A stretch of 37,198 nt of DNA from Haloferax profundi (GCF_001469865.1 NZ_LOPV01000041.1:1-37198); one strand, 5' to 3'. Shown: positions 27,552-35,019, counted from the stretch's first letter. Numbers and translations are program-made. Notes: generated from the letters alone by a model not told the origin.

Positions 27552-28382
27552 ATGACAGAAATCGACGTTCTCTCGGAGAGTGCGCCCATCGACCTTCGTC
27601 TCTCGGAGGCCGAACTGGAAGCCCACCGCGAACACATCACGACGTTCATCCGCGACACCGTCGACGCCGCGGGTGCCGACGGCGCGGTGCTCGGTCTCTC
27701 CGGTGGTATCGACTCGACGCTCACTGCCTTCCTCGCCGTCGAGGCCCTCGGTGAAGACGGACTCCACGGTCTCGTCATGCCGAGCGTGGCGAACGCCGAA
27801 GACATGATGAGCGACGCCGAGGGTGTGGCCGAGATGCTCGGCATCGAGTACGACGTAGTCGAGATTCAGCCCATCGCCGAGACGTTCTTCGACACGTTCC
27901 CCGAGGCGGCGAACGACCGAATGGCCGCCGGTAACGTCTACGTCCGCACTCGCGGCGTCCTCAACTACTTCGTCGCGAACCACGAGAACCGCATCGTCCT
28001 CGGGACGGGCAACCGCTCGGAAGCGATGACGGGGTACTTCACGAAGTACGGCGACCAGGCCGTCGACTGCAACCCTATCGGCAACCTCTACAAGCAACAG
28101 GTCCGCCAACTGGCCGCCCACGTGGGCGTCCCCGAAGACCTCGTCCTCCAGACTCCCTCTGCCGAGATGTGGAGCGGTCAGACCGACGAGTCCGAACTGG
28201 GACTCACTTACGACGTCCTCGACGCCATCCTCGCACTCCACGTCGACGGCCCCCTGTCGAAGTCTGCCACCATCCGGAACCTCGACGTGACCGAAGCACA
28301 AATCGACCGCGTGGTCGAACTCTACGAACGGAGCGCCCACAAGCGGTCCATGCCACCCGCGCCGTCCGAACTGAACCTGTAA
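27552..28382 (+). CDS. nadE: NAD(+) synthase
   Basis: This 276-residue protein matches NadE, which amidates deamido-NAD to NAD using ATP and ammonia. The PP-loop is LSGGIDSTLTA (residues 49-59). Further signatures are VLGTGNRSEAMTGYFTKYGD, NPIGNLYKQQVRQLA and the KRSMPPAP region near the C-terminus. The N-terminal glutaminase domain of the long form is absent, so it depends on free ammonia. Length is normal for the short form. It is convergent with the enoyl-CoA hydratase gene, the two stop codons adjacent. Confidence 0.96.
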   Translation: MTEIDVLSESAPIDLRLSEAELEAHREHITTFIRDTVDAAGADGAVLGLSGGIDSTLTAFLAVEALGEDGLHGLVMPSVANAEDMMSDAEGVAEMLGIEYDVVEIQPIAETFFDTFPEAANDRMAAGNVYVRTRGVLNYFVANHENRIVLGTGNRSEAMTGYFTKYGDQAVDCNPIGNLYKQQVRQLAAHVGVPEDLVLQTPSAEMWSGQTDESELGLTYDVLDAILALHVDGPLSKSATIRNLDVTEAQIDRVVELYERSAHKRSMPPAPSELNL

Positions 28383-29078
28383 CTACTCTTCTCGCGACGT
28401 CGCGATATCGTCGACGTTCGCCCGATGCAGTGCTGCGAACCCGCTCGCTTCTGCGTCTAACCGTGCCTCGTCGTCGCTTCGGTCTCGCAGGCGCTCTTTG
28501 ATGATTCGGAGCGACTGGTGTTCGTTCTCGGCCATCGAGGCGGCAACGTCGTACGGGTCGTCGACGAGTCGGGAGACGAGACCCATCTGGAGCGCTTCGT
28601 CGGCGTCGACGACGCGGCCAGACAGCGAAAATTCGAGTGCGTGACCTTCGCCGACGATGCGCGGAAGGCGAACGGTTCCTCCCCACGCACCGAAGAGACC
28701 GATTCGGACACCCGGTTCGCCCAGTGTCGCTCGGGGCGTGGCGACTCGAACGTCGCAAGCGAGGGCGAGTTCGACGCCACCACCGCGGGCCGCGCCGTCG
28801 ATACCGGCGACGACGACAGACGGCGATTGCTCGATAGTGTCCGCCACACGCTGGCCCTGCCGAGCGAACGCCTCCGGGTCGTCGAGTTCGGCGACGCTGT
28901 CCAGGTCGGCACCCGCGCAGAACGCTGGGCCACTCCCGCGGAGCAAGACGACTGGCGCGTCGGCGTCGTCGATAGCGGCCCGCAAGTCGTCGAGGTCTGT
29001 CGGTCTGAGGGCGTTTCGTCGTTCGGGGCGCTCGATGGTCACGACCCGGAGGTCGCCATCGTCTGTCGTCCGTATCAT
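28383..29078 (-). CDS. Enoyl-CoA hydratase/isomerase family protein
   Basis: This 231-residue crotonase-fold protein has the two oxyanion-hole segments, GSGPAFCAGADLDSVAEL (about residues 48-65) and GIDGAARGGGVELALACD (about residues 92-109), and the conserved GLFGAWGGTVRLPRIVG. The catalytic Glu of the second hydratase position is not obvious, so the exact reaction (hydratase, isomerase or thioesterase) is open. The frame is open 258 nt upstream, but the ATG at 29078 gives MIRTTDDGDLRVVTIERPERRNAL, the family start. It is divergent from the prenyl-synthase-like gene 60 bp away. Confidence 0.9.
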   Translation of the reverse strand: MIRTTDDGDLRVVTIERPERRNALRPTDLDDLRAAIDDADAPVVLLRGSGPAFCAGADLDSVAELDDPEAFARQGQRVADTIEQSPSVVVAGIDGAARGGGVELALACDVRVATPRATLGEPGVRIGLFGAWGGTVRLPRIVGEGHALEFSLSGRVVDADEALQMGLVSRLVDDPYDVAASMAENEHQSLRIIKERLRDRSDDEARLDAEASGFAALHRANVDDIATSREE

Positions 29079-29138
29079 ATCCACGTTGTGCCGTGGTTTT
29101 CCAAAGGTCTTTGGCCTCCCAACCGTAAGTCTCGGCCG

Positions 29139-29816
29139 ATGGACGACGCCGTGCGAGCCCGTGAGGCTGCGCGTGAGGCTCTGTCGGATATCGAACCCGA
29201 TGCCCTCCGCACAGCGCTGGACGAACGCCTCGACGCCGCCTCGTTGACACCGGCGGTACTCACGTTCGTGAGCGCGCGGGCTGTCGAACCCAACGTCGAC
29301 CTGAACGGCCTGGCAACGCGTGCCGCCGGAGTGCAACTCATCTACGAGGGGCTTCGGCTCACTCGACTACTCGCTCGTGACGAACCGTGGGTACACCTCG
29401 ATTCGCCAGACGACGACACCGACGCCGACTTGGATATCCTCGCCGCAGACGTGCTGGTCTCGCGCGGTTTCTACCTCCTCGCTCGGACGGAAGCGGCCGA
29501 CCACGCTGTCGAGACGGTTCGGGCATTCGGACGCGACCAGACGCGCCTCCGCAGTGCCCCCGACACCGACCGTGCTGTCCTCGACAGCAACCTCGAAGTC
29601 AACATCTGTACGCTGGCAGTCGTCGCCGGAACGACAGCAGTCGGGTCGCCACCGCCGACTGCGCTCGTCGAATACGCGGCCGGGTTGGCGAAGACACAGG
29701 ATGGTGATTTGCCACCTGCGGCAGAGACGGTCTCAGAATCGACCGTCGAGCGTATCGCGGCACTCTATCGAGGCGGGTCCGGCGACGACCCAGTCACTTC
29801 GACAGCTGACCGGTAA
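29139..29816 (+). CDS. Degenerate prenyl-synthase-like protein (DUF7114-like)
   Basis: This 225-residue all-helical protein resembles trans-prenyl diphosphate synthases over the central part: VQLIYEGLRLTRLLA stands where the first helix with DDxxD lies, and DILAADVLVSRGFYLLA matches the following ILAGDALLxRAFELLA-type helix. The Asp-rich substrate motifs (DDxxD) are absent, so catalysis is unlikely. It may be a non-catalytic partner subunit or a protein with a new role. I recall a haloarchaeal family DUF7114 of this type. The upstream frame is longer, but that part is antisense to the hydratase gene, so the ATG at 29139 is used. Confidence 0.72.
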   Translation: MDDAVRAREAAREALSDIEPDALRTALDERLDAASLTPAVLTFVSARAVEPNVDLNGLATRAAGVQLIYEGLRLTRLLARDEPWVHLDSPDDDTDADLDILAADVLVSRGFYLLARTEAADHAVETVRAFGRDQTRLRSAPDTDRAVLDSNLEVNICTLAVVAGTTAVGSPPPTALVEYAAGLAKTQDGDLPPAAETVSESTVERIAALYRGGSGDDPVTSTADR

Positions 29817-29860
29817 TCGACATACGCTACCATGGTTCCGGGGCGATTCAAATCGAAACC

Positions 29861-29867
29861 CCTAAAG
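29861..29867 (+). promoter_or_regulatory. TATA-like box of tRNA-Thr
   Basis: The box reads cctaaag, centred 31 bp before the mature tRNA-Thr 5' end. A short 5' leader of a few bases before RNase P cleavage is consistent. Confidence 0.45.
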
Positions 29868-29894
29868 ACAAACCCGGACAACGAAGGAATGCGT

Positions 29895-29966
29895 GCCTGG
29901 GTAGCTTAGCGGTAAAGCGCGTCCTTGGTAAGGACGAGAGCCCGGGTTCAAATCCCGGCCTAGGCT
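29895..29966 (+). tRNA. tRNA-Thr(GGT), integration target
   Basis: All stems pair: acceptor GCCTGGG/CCTAGGC (one G-T), D stem GCTT/AAGC, anticodon stem CGTCC/GGACG with loop TTGGTAA (anticodon GGT), T stem CCGGG/CCCGG with loop TTCAAAT. The length is 72 nt with discriminator T and no encoded CCA. Its last 35 nt plus one flanking base are repeated perfectly at 32369-32404, marking it as the attachment site of the integrative element that follows. The tRNA is left intact by the insertion. Confidence 0.97.
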
Positions 29967-29967
29967 T
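29932..29967 (+). repeat. attL, 36-bp direct repeat
   Basis: The 36 bp from ggacgagag to cctaggctt are identical to 32369-32404. This copy lies in the functional tRNA-Thr and covers the 3' anticodon stem, variable loop, T arm and 3' acceptor strand. It is the left border of the integrative element. Confidence 0.93.
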
Positions 29968-30247
29968 CTAATTCGGCCCTGAGGTGTAATGCGCCAACGG
30001 CGCGGCGTTCTAATTAATCTTAGGCCGACTTTCTGCCAACAGTCCTACCCGTTTACTGGCAAGTTTCGCTGGCTAACTGCGGCGAGAAGGACACCCGTAA
30101 GCGCAGGGCGTTCCTGCGGTGTTGAGGTTTAGGAAAATGACTGAGTTGACACGCCTCAGGAAGATACGTTGATTTTAATTATGATATCGAAGAGAGTGAT
30201 TCTGCAGAGTAGAATTCCATAGAGAAGGAGAACTTGGCACAGGGTTA
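29968..30247. other. Non-coding left end of the element
   Basis: These 280 bp between attL and the first cargo gene have no usable reading frame. They contain two perfect hairpins, gcgcc-aac-ggcgc at 29991-30003 and cgcagg-gcgtt-cctgcg at 30102-30118, then an AT-rich stretch from 30130. The hairpins could be recombinase or accessory-factor sites, or parts of a small RNA. They also lie downstream of the minus-strand gene operon and may help end its transcript. Confidence 0.45.
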
Positions 30248-30886
30248 TCAGTTATAATCCTCTTCAAGTTCACTTTCTAATTCGTTGAGCCTCTCCTCAA
30301 TTTCCGGGTTTTTTTGCCCTTCTGTGTCGATTTCTTCTTCGGAAGGTTCCGCTTCGTCAGTTGAATCTTTCTTTTCGGTTGGTTCGGCAATGTCTTCGCT
30401 CAAACCTTGTTCATTTTCTTGTCTTTCCTCATATTCTTTTTTGACAGAAGGTTCCGACAGCTCATCCTCGGTAGGCCTCACCTGTGATGAGGTAGTCTGG
30501 TCCATTTCATCGCTCGCTTGTTTGGCAAGTTCTAGGCCCTTTTCGATACCAGACTCGTACCCGTGATATCGGCCTTCGCTATAGCCTTGGTTGTATGCCC
30601 TTTGGACTTGTTCTCTGTGCCATCTCTCTTGGATTCCTTCCTCCTCCTCGTTGGGGCCAGTTTCAACATCATCCGCAAGTCTGTTTGTACTGACACCCTG
30701 AATCAGGGCGGCTAATGAAGCAATCATAATTGCGACACCTACTACTGCCAATGTGGCCTGTGGTGCCGCAAGGGGTAATAATGGGGCAAGAATTCCGACT
30801 GACGCCCCCAACCCCGTTGCGATTGCAACTAACATTATACTTAGAGCGTCAAGCAGGCTCAATCGCTCGAAGGGCTTCAGAAGCAC
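30248..30886 (-). CDS. Element-borne membrane protein with charged C-terminal coil
   Basis: This 212-residue protein starts with GTG two bases after the stop codon of the gene before it. Two hydrophobic helices (about residues 15-36 and 40-61) are followed by a long soluble part rich in Glu, Gln, Lys and Ser that should form a coiled coil or be disordered, ending with an acidic ESELEEDYN-type helix. A central GYSEGRYHGYESGIEKGLEL segment has evenly spaced Gly and Tyr. I recognise no family. Its base composition is more AT-rich than the core genome. It might act on the envelope, for example in exclusion of related elements, but that is a guess. Confidence 0.78.
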   Translation of the reverse strand: MLLKPFERLSLLDALSIMLVAIATGLGASVGILAPLLPLAAPQATLAVVGVAIMIASLAALIQGVSTNRLADDVETGPNEEEEGIQERWHREQVQRAYNQGYSEGRYHGYESGIEKGLELAKQASDEMDQTTSSQVRPTEDELSEPSVKKEYEERQENEQGLSEDIAEPTEKKDSTDEAEPSEEEIDTEGQKNPEIEERLNELESELEEDYN

Positions 30887-30888
30887 AA

Positions 30889-31215
30889 TTACTCCCCTCT
30901 GTCAGACAGTAACATAGAAACGCGACGACGCCTCGTGAAAGTGAAAAATACAATTGTTAGTGTGACTACGGCTCCAAAAGATACTAAGAGAGAATTTGTC
31001 GTCGAAGGAAATCTCGAAATGAGTGCAATTACAAGTAAAGCCGTTCCCAGAACGAAGCCCATTGCCCCAACTGATATCAACGAGTTTCCATATCTTCGTA
31101 TCTCTCTTGCTAGCTCACGTTTCTTTTCTCGCTCTTCTTCACGTTTCATTGCCCGCCTTCTCTCCATCTCTATCCTGCGTCTCTCCCAATGGTCGTTGGG
31201 GCTCTGGTCGTTCAT
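30889..31215 (-). CDS. Element-borne two-TM protein with basic N-terminal coil
   Basis: This 108-residue protein begins with a very basic, Arg/Glu/Lys-rich helix (residues 8-40, MERRRAMKREEEREKKREL), then two TM helices (about residues 46-67 and 73-92) and a short basic end. The N-terminal helix should lie in the cytoplasm and could bind nucleic acid or an acidic partner. Its stop codon is two bases before the GTG of the 212-residue gene, so the two are probably translated from one message. The acidic coil of that partner and the basic coil here could pair, which is inference. No family recognised. Confidence 0.78.
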   Translation of the reverse strand: MNDQSPNDHWERRRIEMERRRAMKREEEREKKRELAREIRRYGNSLISVGAMGFVLGTALLVIALISRFPSTTNSLLVSFGAVVTLTIVFFTFTRRRRVSMLLSDRGE

Positions 31216-31298
31216 AGCGGAATCATCTCGTGAAATGTCTTCAACCCCTGCCCCTAAAGAAGTAGCCTGTTAATCCAATGTCTTCGACAGATATCGAA

Positions 31299-32306
31299 TC
31301 AAATGTCTCGTAAGTATCCCTGTCGGCGTTTCGCTTTCTCGGCGTTCGTCCCTTTGTCGTAGTGCTTGTCCAGCACCTTCCCGCTCATATTGACTCGCTC
31401 CCCGGTCACGTCCTTCGGCTGACCCGCGTTCCGAGCCGCCGTCACGTACCCACGGCGGAGCGCGTGCGGACTGACCGAGCCGGGACACTTTGACGAGGCG
31501 TTCCACGATAAGGCCTCACAGGTATCGAGTACCCGGTCGAAGGGGCAGTTCCCGCCGTTGTAGATGCACGGACGGGTCGCCGTGTAGACGTACCGCTGGA
31601 TGGTGGTCTCCACAACCCGACCGTTCTTCGAGGAGAGGAGCGGCTTCCTGCCGTGTTCGTCCTCCACGTCGGGTCGGTTCTGGTCGATGTAGTCCGTGAT
31701 GACCCCGGCCATATCGGGCGTGATGAGAACGTCTCGCTCGGCCTTCTCCTTGTTCTTGAGTGGCGTCCCCGTCTCGGGCCGGTGACGGAGTTGGAGTGCC
31801 GGGCGACCCTCATCGAAGTCGCCGAGGTCGAGCGCCCGAAGCCCGCTGATTCGCATCCCAGTCTTCCACAGAATCAGGAGCGTGACGTGCCGGTTACTGG
31901 CGTACTGGTACTTGCTGAGGAAGTCGAGAACTCCCACGGCTTCTTCCCGAGTGAGGAGGTCGTCGCAAATCTCGTCGTTCTCGCTGATTTGGGGAATCCG
32001 AACCATATCCGCCATCCCGCGTGGGACTGCCGCAATGTGTTCACAGAACTCGATGAACTGTTTGATGGTCATCATATCCTGCCGGGCTGTGATGACCTTC
32101 ACGTTGGACAGGCGGTACTCCTTGTACCGCTGGATGAGTTCGCTATCGAGGTTGTTGAGGGTCTTGACTCCCTGTTCGTCCAGCCAGTTGCAGAACTGCC
32201 GCAGACTGGTTCGGTAGTTCTTCAGAGTCTTCCGGGTCACGCCCGGCTCCTTGTCCTTCAGAAATCGGTTCTTCGCTTCGTGTGGCGGTGTGGCTTTGAG
32301 TGCCAT
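31299..32306 (-). CDS. Tyrosine recombinase (integrase) of the element
   Basis: This 335-residue phage-type integrase has an N-terminal SAM-like core-binding domain (residues 20-100) and a catalytic domain with the R-K-HxxR-Y set: R152 in KTGMRISGLRALDL, a Lys in the KNKEKAERDV strand, H281 and R284 in SPHALRRGYVTAA, and nucleophile Y316 in VLDKHYDKGT. A four-Cys segment (C247, C254, C263, C274) lies just before the HxxR box and may bind zinc. It should recombine the 36-bp att sites. The gene lies 62 bp from attR and reads into the element, the usual arrangement. Its codon use fits a haloarchaeal host. Confidence 0.94.
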   Translation of the reverse strand: MALKATPPHEAKNRFLKDKEPGVTRKTLKNYRTSLRQFCNWLDEQGVKTLNNLDSELIQRYKEYRLSNVKVITARQDMMTIKQFIEFCEHIAAVPRGMADMVRIPQISENDEICDDLLTREEAVGVLDFLSKYQYASNRHVTLLILWKTGMRISGLRALDLGDFDEGRPALQLRHRPETGTPLKNKEKAERDVLITPDMAGVITDYIDQNRPDVEDEHGRKPLLSSKNGRVVETTIQRYVYTATRPCIYNGGNCPFDRVLDTCEALSWNASSKCPGSVSPHALRRGYVTAARNAGQPKDVTGERVNMSGKVLDKHYDKGTNAEKAKRRQGYLRDI

Positions 32307-32315
32307 TGGTGTTCT

Positions 32316-32347
32316 CCGGGTACACCCCTAAACGGCACACCGGGTAC
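32316..32347. promoter_or_regulatory. Integrase promoter flanked by two 8-bp repeats
   Basis: Two direct copies of ccgggtac (32316-32323 and 32340-32347) stand 24 bp apart. Between them the plus strand reads cctaaac at 32327-32333, a TATA-like box for the minus strand about 24 bp before the integrase ATG at 32306. This is the layout expected of an operator that controls the integrase, or of arm-type recombinase sites close to attR. Confidence 0.45.
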
Positions 32348-32349
32348 GT

Positions 32350-32365
32350 GGGCGTGAAAACGCCC
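32350..32365. repeat. Perfect hairpin next to attR
   Basis: The sequence gggcgt-gaaa-acgccc folds into a 6-bp stem with a GAAA tetraloop, three bases before attR starts. It could be part of an attachment site. Confidence 0.6.
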
Positions 32366-32368
32366 GGC

Positions 32369-32404
32369 GGACGAGAGCCCGGGTTCAAATCCCGGCCTAG
32401 GCTT
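32369..32404 (+). repeat. attR, 36-bp direct repeat (tRNA-Thr 3' end)
   Basis: This is the second copy of the 36-bp tRNA-Thr 3' end. It lacks the 5' half of the tRNA, so it is not functional. It probably is the original chromosomal 3' end, displaced by the insertion, as it is followed by a T5 run that fits a tRNA terminator. Confidence 0.93.
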
Positions 32405-32407
32405 TTT
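32403..32407 (+). terminator. Displaced terminator of tRNA-Thr
   Basis: A run of five T directly after the duplicated tRNA end at attR. After the functional tRNA copy the sequence reads gcttctaatt with no such run, so insertion separated the tRNA from this signal. Confidence 0.5.
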
Positions 32408-32470
32408 CTAAAACCTCACCGTGACGAGCGAGCGGTGCCGCACGAATTGTGCCCGCACCCGAGTTTGTGA

Positions 32471-33511
32471 CTACGGCGTAATCACCGCGCGCCCTTCGAT
32501 TTCGCCGTGTTCGAGGCGTTCGGCGACGGTGTTCACCTCGTCGAGACCGTACCGAGTCGTTCGAAGTTCGACGTCGCCACGTTCGACGAGGGCCACCAGT
32601 TCCTGTAACTCCGTGTACTGTCCCACGAGCGTCCCGCGGAACGAGAACTCGCCGTTGACGAGCGCTTGCGAGGGTTCGTGGACGTGTCCGCCGTACCCGA
32701 TGATGTGGTGGTCGCCGCCGGCGGCGACGATGTCGGGAGCATAGCCCGTCGTCTCGTCCGCGCCGACGAAGTCGAGTACCTGCGCCGCGCCGGTCCCGTC
32801 GGTGAGTGTGTCGATTTCGGCCACTACGTCGTCCGAAGTTGGGTTTATCGTGTGATTCGCACCGAGGTCCGTCGCCAGGTCGAGAGCCTCGTCTTTCACG
32901 TCGACGGCGACGATGTCGGGGGCACTCATCGCGTCTACGCACTGCAGGCCGATGTGACCGAGACCACCGATACCGATGACGACGGCGGTGTCGCCCGGAT
33001 TCAGTTCGTGGACGGCCTTCTTCGCGGCGTGGTAGGCGGTGATACCCGCGTCGGCGTGGGGCGCGATATCGACGGGGTCGACGCCGTCCGGAAGTGGGAT
33101 GACGGCGCGTTCGTTGGTCAAGAGGTACTCGGCGAACCCGCCGTCGGTCGTGAGGCCGTTGAATTTGCTGTTCTCACAGTACATGTCTTCGCCCTGCCGA
33201 CACGGACGACAGATGCCGCACGTCTGGACCGGATGGCAGATTACCGGGTCACCCTCGTCGACGAGTTGCACCTCGTCGCCCGTCTCGACGACGGTCCCTG
33301 CGTTCTCGTGGCCCAATGTCATCGGGAGTGGTTGGTCGACGTACTCCGTCCACATTCCCTCGATGATGTGGTTGTCAGTCTGGCACCATCCCGCACCTTG
33401 TACTTCGACGACGACACCGTTCGACGCCGAAACCGTCGGGCGGTCGATGTCCTCTATCTGTAGTGCATTGCTCATCTCGTCCGTATACTCGTGGAGCCGC
33501 GCAGCTTGCAT
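32471..33511 (-). CDS. Zinc-dependent NAD(P) alcohol dehydrogenase
   Basis: This 346-residue medium-chain dehydrogenase has the catalytic zinc ligands C43 (GWCQTDNH) and H68-E69 (GHEN), the structural zinc Cys set C98, C101, C104 and C112, and the Rossmann motif GIGGLGHIG in the second domain. It oxidises alcohols to aldehydes or the reverse in the cytoplasm; the substrate is not predictable. The frame starts 33 nt earlier, but the ATG at 33511 gives the family N-terminus (MQAARLHEY). It lies beyond attR, in the resumed chromosome. Confidence 0.93.
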   Translation of the reverse strand: MQAARLHEYTDEMSNALQIEDIDRPTVSASNGVVVEVQGAGWCQTDNHIIEGMWTEYVDQPLPMTLGHENAGTVVETGDEVQLVDEGDPVICHPVQTCGICRPCRQGEDMYCENSKFNGLTTDGGFAEYLLTNERAVIPLPDGVDPVDIAPHADAGITAYHAAKKAVHELNPGDTAVVIGIGGLGHIGLQCVDAMSAPDIVAVDVKDEALDLATDLGANHTINPTSDDVVAEIDTLTDGTGAAQVLDFVGADETTGYAPDIVAAGGDHHIIGYGGHVHEPSQALVNGEFSFRGTLVGQYTELQELVALVERGDVELRTTRYGLDEVNTVAERLEHGEIEGRAVITP

Positions 33512-33635
33512 GGTAACACATGTCAAATCACCGTAGAGACACAAAAAGCCTCGTTGCTATCAACATCCATGAGTGTTGCTCGAGTGCACTCGCCGACAGG
33601 CCACCGCACCACGCAGACCACCGCCCCGCGATAGA

Positions 33636-33642
33636 CATTTAC
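33636..33642 (+). promoter_or_regulatory. TATA-like box of the MFS gene
   Basis: The box reads catttac, centred 27 bp before the ATG at 33666 and predicting a leaderless transcript. Confidence 0.45.
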
Positions 33643-33665
33643 ACGCAGGCTCTGTCACGGGTGAT

Positions 33666-34991
33666 ATGGCACGGTTCTCGATTCGGGCACATCCGACGCG
33701 CTGGCGATGGGTGTTGTGGGCACTCCTCGCAGTCGGATTTCTTCTCGTCAGTTTCCACCGGGTGACGACTGCAGTCCTCGCGGACGACCTCTCGCGGGCA
33801 TTCGACACGACCGGCGCCGAACTTGGGATGTTGCACGCCTCGTTCTTCTACATCTACGCTGCGCTACAGTTGCCGTCGGGAATCTTGGTGGACCGGGTCG
33901 GGTCGCGTCGGGTCGCTGCTGCCGGCCTGACCGTCATGTCGCTCGGCGTGTTCGGATTCGCTCTCGCGCCGACCTACGCCCTCGCGTTCGCGTCACGAGC
34001 GCTGTTGGGTCTCGGGGGGAGCGTCCTCTACACGGCGACGCTTCGGTTCCTCGCGAACTGGTATCGGTCGGACGAGTTTGCCACGATGACAGGGTGGACT
34101 ATCGCCGCGGCGGGGATGGGTGGCGTCCTCGCGACGACACCGCTCGCCATCGCCATCGACAGTGCGGACTGGCGGTCGGTCTTACTCGCCATCGGCGTCG
34201 GTGGCGTTGGACTCGCGGTGGTGACGTTCTTCGTGGTTCGTGACCGCCCCCGCGACGCTGGGTTCCAACCACTCGACGGCGTCCAACCACCGACGACCCG
34301 AATCGAGTTTTCGACCGTCGTCGAGAACACGAAACGAGTGCTGAGAGAAGGCGAGACGTGGCTGATGGGGACGATGCTGTTTCTGGTGTTGGGGACGAAC
34401 TTCACCGTCCTCGGGTTGTGGGGCGTCCCGTACATCTCGGACCTCTACGACGTGTCGGTCCGGACTGCCTCGCTGGTCGTCTTCGCCGGCAACGTCGCGT
34501 TTCTCGTCGGGTCGCCACTCATGGGGACGCTCTCGGACCGACTGGGCCACCGAACCGAACTCATCCTCCTCTCGTGCATCGTCTTCACCGTCGCGTACAG
34601 TCTCATCTTCCTCTTCGTGACGCCGCCGTTGCTCGTCGCCGGTGGGTTGCTCTTTGCCGCGTTGTTCGTCATGGGCGGCGCAGTCATCGCTTTTACCGTC
34701 GCCAAGGAGCGCCACGGCGCGACGGCGAGTGCGACTGCTACGGGCGCGATAAACAGCATGGGGTACTTCGGTGCCGCCGTCTTCCCGGCGGTGATGGGGT
34801 ACGCACTCGATGCCTACTGGACCGGCGAGACGGTCGCTGGCGCCCGGGTCTACACCCCTGCCGGATACCGGGTCGCGTTCGGTATCGCCACCGCGGCGGG
34901 TGTCGTCGCCGTCGTGTGCGCGTACCTGCTCCACCGCCGCGAATCCCGCGTCGAGTCGTCCCCGTCCGGCCACCCCGAACCGAGTGACTGA
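33666..34991 (+). CDS. Major facilitator superfamily transporter
   Basis: This 441-residue protein has twelve hydrophobic helices in two halves. The loop between helices 2 and 3 carries the MFS A-motif form GILVDRVGSRR, and the matching loop of the second half reads GTLSDRLGHRTE. The cytoplasmic loop in the middle (about residues 190-225) is typical. It resembles the nitrate/sugar-phosphate antiporter-like subgroup, but the substrate cannot be told. The frame extends 93 nt upstream; the ATG at 33666 with the box at 33636-33642 is preferred and puts the first helix at about residue 14. It is convergent with the methyltransferase. Confidence 0.9.
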   Translation: MARFSIRAHPTRWRWVLWALLAVGFLLVSFHRVTTAVLADDLSRAFDTTGAELGMLHASFFYIYAALQLPSGILVDRVGSRRVAAAGLTVMSLGVFGFALAPTYALAFASRALLGLGGSVLYTATLRFLANWYRSDEFATMTGWTIAAAGMGGVLATTPLAIAIDSADWRSVLLAIGVGGVGLAVVTFFVVRDRPRDAGFQPLDGVQPPTTRIEFSTVVENTKRVLREGETWLMGTMLFLVLGTNFTVLGLWGVPYISDLYDVSVRTASLVVFAGNVAFLVGSPLMGTLSDRLGHRTELILLSCIVFTVAYSLIFLFVTPPLLVAGGLLFAALFVMGGAVIAFTVAKERHGATASATATGAINSMGYFGAAVFPAVMGYALDAYWTGETVAGARVYTPAGYRVAFGIATAAGVVAVVCAYLLHRRESRVESSPSGHPEPSD

Positions 34992-35019
34992 GGTGACCTG
35001 CCGATACTGACGTGGGTGA

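Larger units (their letters stand above)
29968..32404. mobile_element. About 2.4-kb mini integrative element in tRNA-Thr
   Basis: The unit between the 36-bp repeats carries a tyrosine recombinase at the right end, reading inward from attR, then two genes for membrane proteins, all on the minus strand. There is no replication, partition, conjugation or capsid gene, so it probably depends on the host chromosome for maintenance and on another element or on DNA uptake for spread. The cargo part (30130-31300) is clearly AT-richer than the flanks, the integrase part is not. It could be a minimal satellite, or the remnant of a larger provirus or plasmid. Confidence 0.85.

Noticed and set aside
28518-29138. 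Upstream extension of the prenyl-synthase-like gene
   Set aside because: This stretch is antisense to the enoyl-CoA hydratase. The protein similarity begins after the ATG at 29139.
32369-32404. A second tRNA-Thr gene at attR
   Set aside because: Only the 3' half is present; there is no D arm or complete anticodon arm.
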